This document shows, piece after piece, positions 59,553-64,000 of a stretch of 64,000 nucleotides of DNA. This stretch comes from Lophius americanus (Eukaryota > Chordata > Actinopteri > Lophiiformes > Lophiidae). Both the position numbers and the translations under genes were made by a program. The notes beneath the pieces were generated by a model. It did not search any database and was not told the origin of the DNA. It worked only from the letters and a program-made list of their open reading frames with translations. The stretch spans positions 7,054,001-7,118,000 of the forward strand of contig JBBDHG010000061.1 in NCBI GenBank assembly GCA_037951165.1, given 5' to 3'. Numbering within the stretch: position 1 is the stretch's first letter; every line of letters starts with the position of its first letter.

Positions 59553-62500
59553 CTTTATTTATATAGCGCCAATTCACAACAACAGTTGCCTCAGTTCTAG
59601 ACCAGACTCTTTATATAATTATCTACAGGACCCAACAAATTCCTCCTTGAGCAAGCGAGAAAAAAACTGCCCTTTAACGGGCAGAAACCTCGAGCAGATC
59701 CAAGACTCAGGGTGGACGGCCTACTGCCATGACAGGTCGGGTTTGACAAAAAAGAGAGTGAGAGCAAGAAAGACAGAGACACAGGTGAGGAGAGATACAG
59801 ACGGTTGAAAAAGCAGCAAAGATATCAGCTATAATCAACTTTCTCCAACCGCTCCATGGTCGGGCCGCAGCAGCAGCAGCAGGGATCCCAGGTTGATAAT
59901 AACATTAATATTAATGTAACATATAGTGATAGCTTATGGGGAAATACTATACAATAATAATAATAATGATAACAACAATAATCATCATTATGAGCATCTT
60001 GTGATCCGTGGACACCGAGCAGGTCCACAGCAGCAGATGCAATCACCACCCATGTGACCTTACAAGGCGAGAAAACACAAAGACTCCAAGGAAGAAGTCA
60101 AGTTAGTAACATGCATTTGATCCATTAACATGCATTAATTCATTTAACATGCATTAAACCATATAACATGAATTAATCCAGTAACATGCATCAAAGTCAG
60201 TTGGATGTATAAAGAGGGACAGTGAGAGAGGAAGAGAGAAAAGCTCAGTGCATCATGGGCGATCGCCTAGCAGTCTAAACCTGTAGCAGCATAGCTAAGA
60301 GCTAGCTTATGCCGGCCTTAATTATAAACTTTATCATAAAGGAAAGTTTTAAGCCTACTTTTAAATGTAGAGAGGGTCTCTGCCCCCCGAACCAAGATTG
60401 GAAGATGGTTCCACAGGAGAGGAGCTGATAGCTGAAAGCTCTGGCTCCCATTCTACTTCTGGAGACTCTAGGGACTACAAGTAACCCTGACTGCTGGGAG
60501 CGCAGAGTTCTGGTTGGACAATATGGACCTATGAGCTCCTTCAAATACGTTGGTGCCTGACCGTTAAGGGCTTTGTAAGTGAGCAGAAGGATTTTTAATT
60601 TGATTCTAGATTTTACCGGGAGCCAATGAAGGGAAGCTAATACAGGAAAGAAAGATAAGTTCTCTTAACCTGGTTCTGGTCAGCACACGTGCAGCAGCGT
60701 TCTGGATCATCTGGAGGGGCTTCACAGACTTATTGGGACTACCTGCTAGTAGGACATTACAGTAATCCAGCCTGGAAGTAACAAATGCATGAAATAACTT
60801 TTCTGCATCTTTTTGTTACAGAATGTGTCGTATTTTAGAAATATTACGCAAATGAAAAAAGGCAGTGGGAGTCAAAGGTAATATCCTGATCAATGATAAC
60901 TCCCAGGTACCTCACAGCGATGCTGGAGGCCAAGGTCATACCATCCAGAGTAGATATGTCATCAGATAAATTGTTTCTAAGGTGTTTGGGTCCTAACACA
61001 ATAACTTCCGTTTTATCTGAATTTAATAATAAAAAGTTGCAAGTCATCCAAGTCTTAATGTCTTTGAGACACGCCTCTAAGTTGGATAAGTGATTAGATT
61101 CACCTGGTTTCATTGATAAGTACAATTGTGTGTCATCAGAATAACAGTGAAAGTTTAAGGAGTATTTCCTGATAATGTTGCCTAAAGGGAGAAAATATAG
61201 TGTGAATAATATTGGCCCAAGCACGGATCCCTGGGGAACTCCGTGGGTAACTTTGCTATGCATGGAGGATTCATTGTTAACGGATAGAAACTGAGATCTG
61301 CCACATAAATATGACTTAGACCAATTTAATGCAGTGTCATTGATGCCAACTAGGTTTTTAAGTCTTTATATTAGAATTTGGTGTACAATAGTATCAAATG
61401 CAGCACTAAGATCCAACAAGACCAGAACAGAGACCAATCCCTCATCAGATGCTATTAAAAGGTAATTTGTAACTTTGACCAGTGCTGTTTCTGTACTATG
61501 GTGAACTCTAAAACCTGATTGGAAATCCTCAAACAAACTATTCTTACCCAGAAAATTACCCGGCTTTTTAAGCAGCGGTTTGATTATAGCTATTTTAAAG
61601 GACTTTGGTACGTAGCCTGAATTTAAAGACAGATTGATGATTTCTAATAGACAGTTGCTGACTAAGGGTAAACTTTCTTTAAGTAGACTAGTTGGGATTG
61701 GGTCTAGGAGACAGGTTGTTGTTAAAGTTAATTATTTCAGATCAATGGGAATAAAGCGGTCTAGATCTGCTCCAGGTCTATCTGTTGTTTCCAAGTACAT
61801 AGTCCTGGGGTTTAAACTTGAGCCAATTGAAGGCCGGAGGTTATGGATCTGGTCCCTATACTTATAATTTTGTTATTAAAGAAGCTCACGAAGTCATTGC
61901 TACTAAGGGTTCTAGGAATACGGGGCTCAATAGAACTCTGACTGTCAGTCAGTCTGGATACAGTGCTGAACAAAAACCTGGGGTTGTTTTTATTTTCTTC
62001 TATCAGTACAGAGTAATAGGCCGCTCTGGCGCTGCGGATGGCGCTCCCATATTTTCTAATGCTATCTTGCCAGTCTAATGGGGACTCAACAAGTTTAGTG
62101 TGTCTCCATTTTCTATCTAGTTTATGTGTTGTTTGTTTGAGGTTACGAGTCAGGTTGTTAAACCATGGAGCTGCTCCCCTCTGTTTCACACTCTTCTTTT
62201 TAGGGGGGCGATAGTGTCCAGAGTTAATCTCTGTGAGCTTGCAGATCTATCGACGAAATAATCAATTAGCCCAGGACTAACGTGAGAGTCAGATTCTTTG
62301 AGACATGCAACTGAACTCAGGGCTGATGGAATAGATTCTTTAAATTTTATTACAGCTTCTTCAGATATATTTCTAGCGTAGAAAGATTTTTCTATTTGCG
62401 AGTGATTTAGCATTGCAGATTCAAAAGTTATCAAACAGTGTTCTGATAGCAGTGGGTTCTGTAGATGAGTTACTAGTTTTTCAATATCAATGCCGTAAGT

Positions 62501-62660
62501 CAGGACTAAATCCAAGGTGTGATTAAAAAAGTGATTTGGTTCATTAACACACTGACTGAAACCAACACAGTCGGATATTAAGTTAAACGCGGCACCGAGA
62601 CTATCTCTGTCTTCATCTATGTGAATGTTAAAGTCACCTAATATAATTATTTTATATACA
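59489..62660 (-). mobile_element. L2-like LINE, 5'-truncated, inserted in a Tc1-like element
   Basis: A 3.2-kb element on the minus strand. From its 5' side: an endonuclease C-terminal part with a NIHIDEDRDSLGAAFNLISD-type stretch at about 62640-62560, then LVLTYGIDIEKLVTHLQNPL (62186-62515). A linker open frame covers 61812-62189. RT parts include [20 protein letters not shown], and then THGVPQGSVLGPILF, FHCYSDDTQLYLSMKPGESN (the YSDD box) and LLLNSDKTEVIVLGPKHL (60844-61263). The C-terminal segment MKELIGPYCPTRTLRSQQSG is at 60302-60544. The 3' UTR holds CTTTATTTATATAGCGCC on the plus strand and ends in an (AATC)n tail at the left edge. Frames are split by shifts and stops; the N-terminal endonuclease half is missing. 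It is inactive but less decayed than the RTE-like copy. Confidence 0.88.
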
Positions 62661-62935
62661 GTGGCACCAGTCCATGGATGAGATACATTAGCAGCGAGGG
62701 AACATTTTGTCCTGAAGTTAATGTGTTAGAAGTAGAAAAAATAGGCAGGCCTAAAGAGATAATCAACCTTGACTTGGACCTATTGTGATGGGTAGACTGG
62801 GTAAGAGCATCTCCACAACTGCTGACCTTTTAGGCTGTTCCTGGTCTGCAGTGGTTAGTGCCATCCAAAGTGGTCTATGGGAGGACAGCTGGTGACCTGG
62901 CAACAGAACAGTGGATCTGCAGAGTATGTTATCTG
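62661..62935 (+). mobile_element. Tc1-like transposon, copy G, right part
   Basis: It resumes the Tc1-like sequence where 59488 stops: GTGGCACCAGTCCATGGATG, GAAGTTAATGTGTTAGAAGT, AAAATAGGCAGGCCTAAAGA, TGTGATGGGTAGACTGGGTA, AGAGCATCTCCACAACTGCT and GTCTGCAGTGGTTAGTGCC. It covers the start of the transposase region, then decays; no right inverted terminus was recognised. Confidence 0.85.
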
Positions 62936-64000
62936 AGTGTCACTTTTCCATCCACCAGCACAGTATGTAGGTTGATAATTAAAATGAAAAGAAACTATCC
63001 CCTCTTGTGGGCCTAGGATTATTTTCATGCCCACTGGGAATCCAGGTTACCCTTGTCAGTCCATCTGTTTCATAAGGGGTTAGTCTACCCGTATGTCCTC
63101 AAAAAGTATTGAACATAATTGCATAATATTAAACACTTTCTTTGTAGGCGCTCTAAACGTGTGCATAACTTAATACTTCAATTTGCTTATTTTAAAATTT
63201 AAGGTACATACTTAAGCGTTTTTATGTCTTGAGTTTGTTTTCATGAGTTTGTTCACACTCACCTAAGAAAACAGCAATGGTCTGTCCACATCAGCAAAAA
63301 TTGAGTTTTTCCAGCAGCAGAGGGATTTGTGTCCTCTCACACAAATTTTCTAAAAAGCTGGTGTTTTCTGTAGTATGTTCTTTTTTATTCGTATTGACGT
63401 TGAGTTTTAAATTCAGGTATGATGGAAACCTCTTTCCAAATTCATATGAAAGTAATACTTTTATACAAGTACTTATACATTTAATTGTTAAATTAATGGT
63501 ATACATTCTGTATGTACTGTATATTTTTCTGTAAACTGTGAAATAACAATACTACGACATGGATCCCTTTTATCAGGGTCATTGTAGCCAAGATTGGATC
63601 AGAGAGGAAGGCGTCTTGCTTTAAATATATGTTTTAGGAGATAGGGCATTTATGGGCCGAAATGATGTGGGATTCAGATTCACAGATGAGTGCCACATAG
63701 GTTAAACAGCACAGACAATCTGGAGCTTGATGTAGGACCCAGTGTCAGCCAGTCAATTATCCTCATTATTACAGAATCCTCATTTAGTAGATTCTCTCAA
63801 ATGTAGTGATATATCACAGACAGCAGATTACACTTACTTTGACGTTACGGTGTGTTATACAAGCCCCACACATTAATCAACTCAACAATAAGACACAGAC
63901 AAAATAGAAGGCAGTAAAACAACACGTACATCAAAGACCTAATTGATGCTCTAATGCAAAGCATCATCTAAGCAGACAGCTGCAGAGAAGGTACCGCTTC

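Larger units (their letters stand above)
32011..64000 (+). other. msi2: msi2 intron 5, 5' part (at least 32 kb)
   Basis: Everything right of exon 5 appears to be one intron of msi2, also long in mammals. 32.0-37.4 kb holds no recognised feature. 37.4-50 kb has simple repeats, two copies of a TIR element, and stretches of higher complexity at 41.15-41.36 and 46.88-47.25 kb that could be conserved regulatory sequence. 50-63 kb is dense in old transposons. 57.3-59.0 kb and 63.4-64 kb show nothing recognisable. No other gene is supported. Confidence 0.65.

Noticed and set aside
32011..64000. Search for the next msi2 exon (RRM2 start)
   Set aside because: No acceptor followed by an MVTRTKKIFVGGL-type coding sequence was found.
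1..64000. CRISPR arrays, operons, phage or other bacterial systems
   Set aside because: No regularly spaced repeats with unique spacers and no bacterial gene organisation; the sequence is vertebrate.

Overview
The window is vertebrate nuclear DNA, most likely from a teleost fish. It is AT-rich and gene-poor, with large introns that follow GT-AG rules. Its repeats are of fish type: an L2/Rex1-like LINE, an RTE-like LINE, Tc1-like transposons, and a tRNA-derived SINE-like family with GATG tails. I see no prokaryotic, phage or CRISPR structure.

Three coding units are supported. (1) Bases 1-126 hold an open Ser- and acid-rich reading frame ending in TAG. It looks like the C-terminus of a gene that begins outside the window. 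Its position upstream of omg on the same strand is where mammals carry EVI2A/EVI2B, but I cannot confirm that identity. (2) Bases 2886-4793 encode oligodendrocyte-myelin glycoprotein (omg), a GPI-anchored LRR protein. I propose a two-exon model: the start codon lies in a short upstream exon with a strong donor after 2893, joined to an acceptor at 3370 or 3373. (3) Bases 16685-32010 are the first five coding exons of musashi-2 (msi2). They give residues 1-104: the whole first RRM and the start of the inter-RRM linker. The second RRM does not appear, so intron 5 runs past the right edge (at least 32 kb).

Layout: 0-5 kb holds the orphan C-terminus and omg. 5-16.4 kb is intergenic, with a SINE-like copy, a decayed RTE-type LINE and diverged local duplications (13.9-16.3 kb). 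16.4-18.0 kb is the msi2 promoter and a tight cluster of exons 1-4. 18.0-32.0 kb is intron 4, nearly free of recognisable repeats. From 32.0 kb to the end is intron 5: fairly clean until about 37 kb, then carrying three copies of a terminal-inverted-repeat element, three Tc1-like remnants and two L2-like LINE fragments. One LINE (59.5-62.7 kb) is inserted inside a Tc1-like element.

The two named genes are not known to work in one pathway. The notable point of organisation is that omg, nested in an NF1 intron in mammals, is here about 12 kb upstream of msi2 with no NF1 exon visible between them. I found no undescribed multi-gene system. The best leads are the omg start-exon structure with an overlapping mini-uORF, the omg-msi2 adjacency, a pre-miRNA-sized hairpin in msi2 intron 5, the nested transposon, and the multi-copy TIR element. 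All calls come from reading the sequence by eye; no alignment or database search was run.
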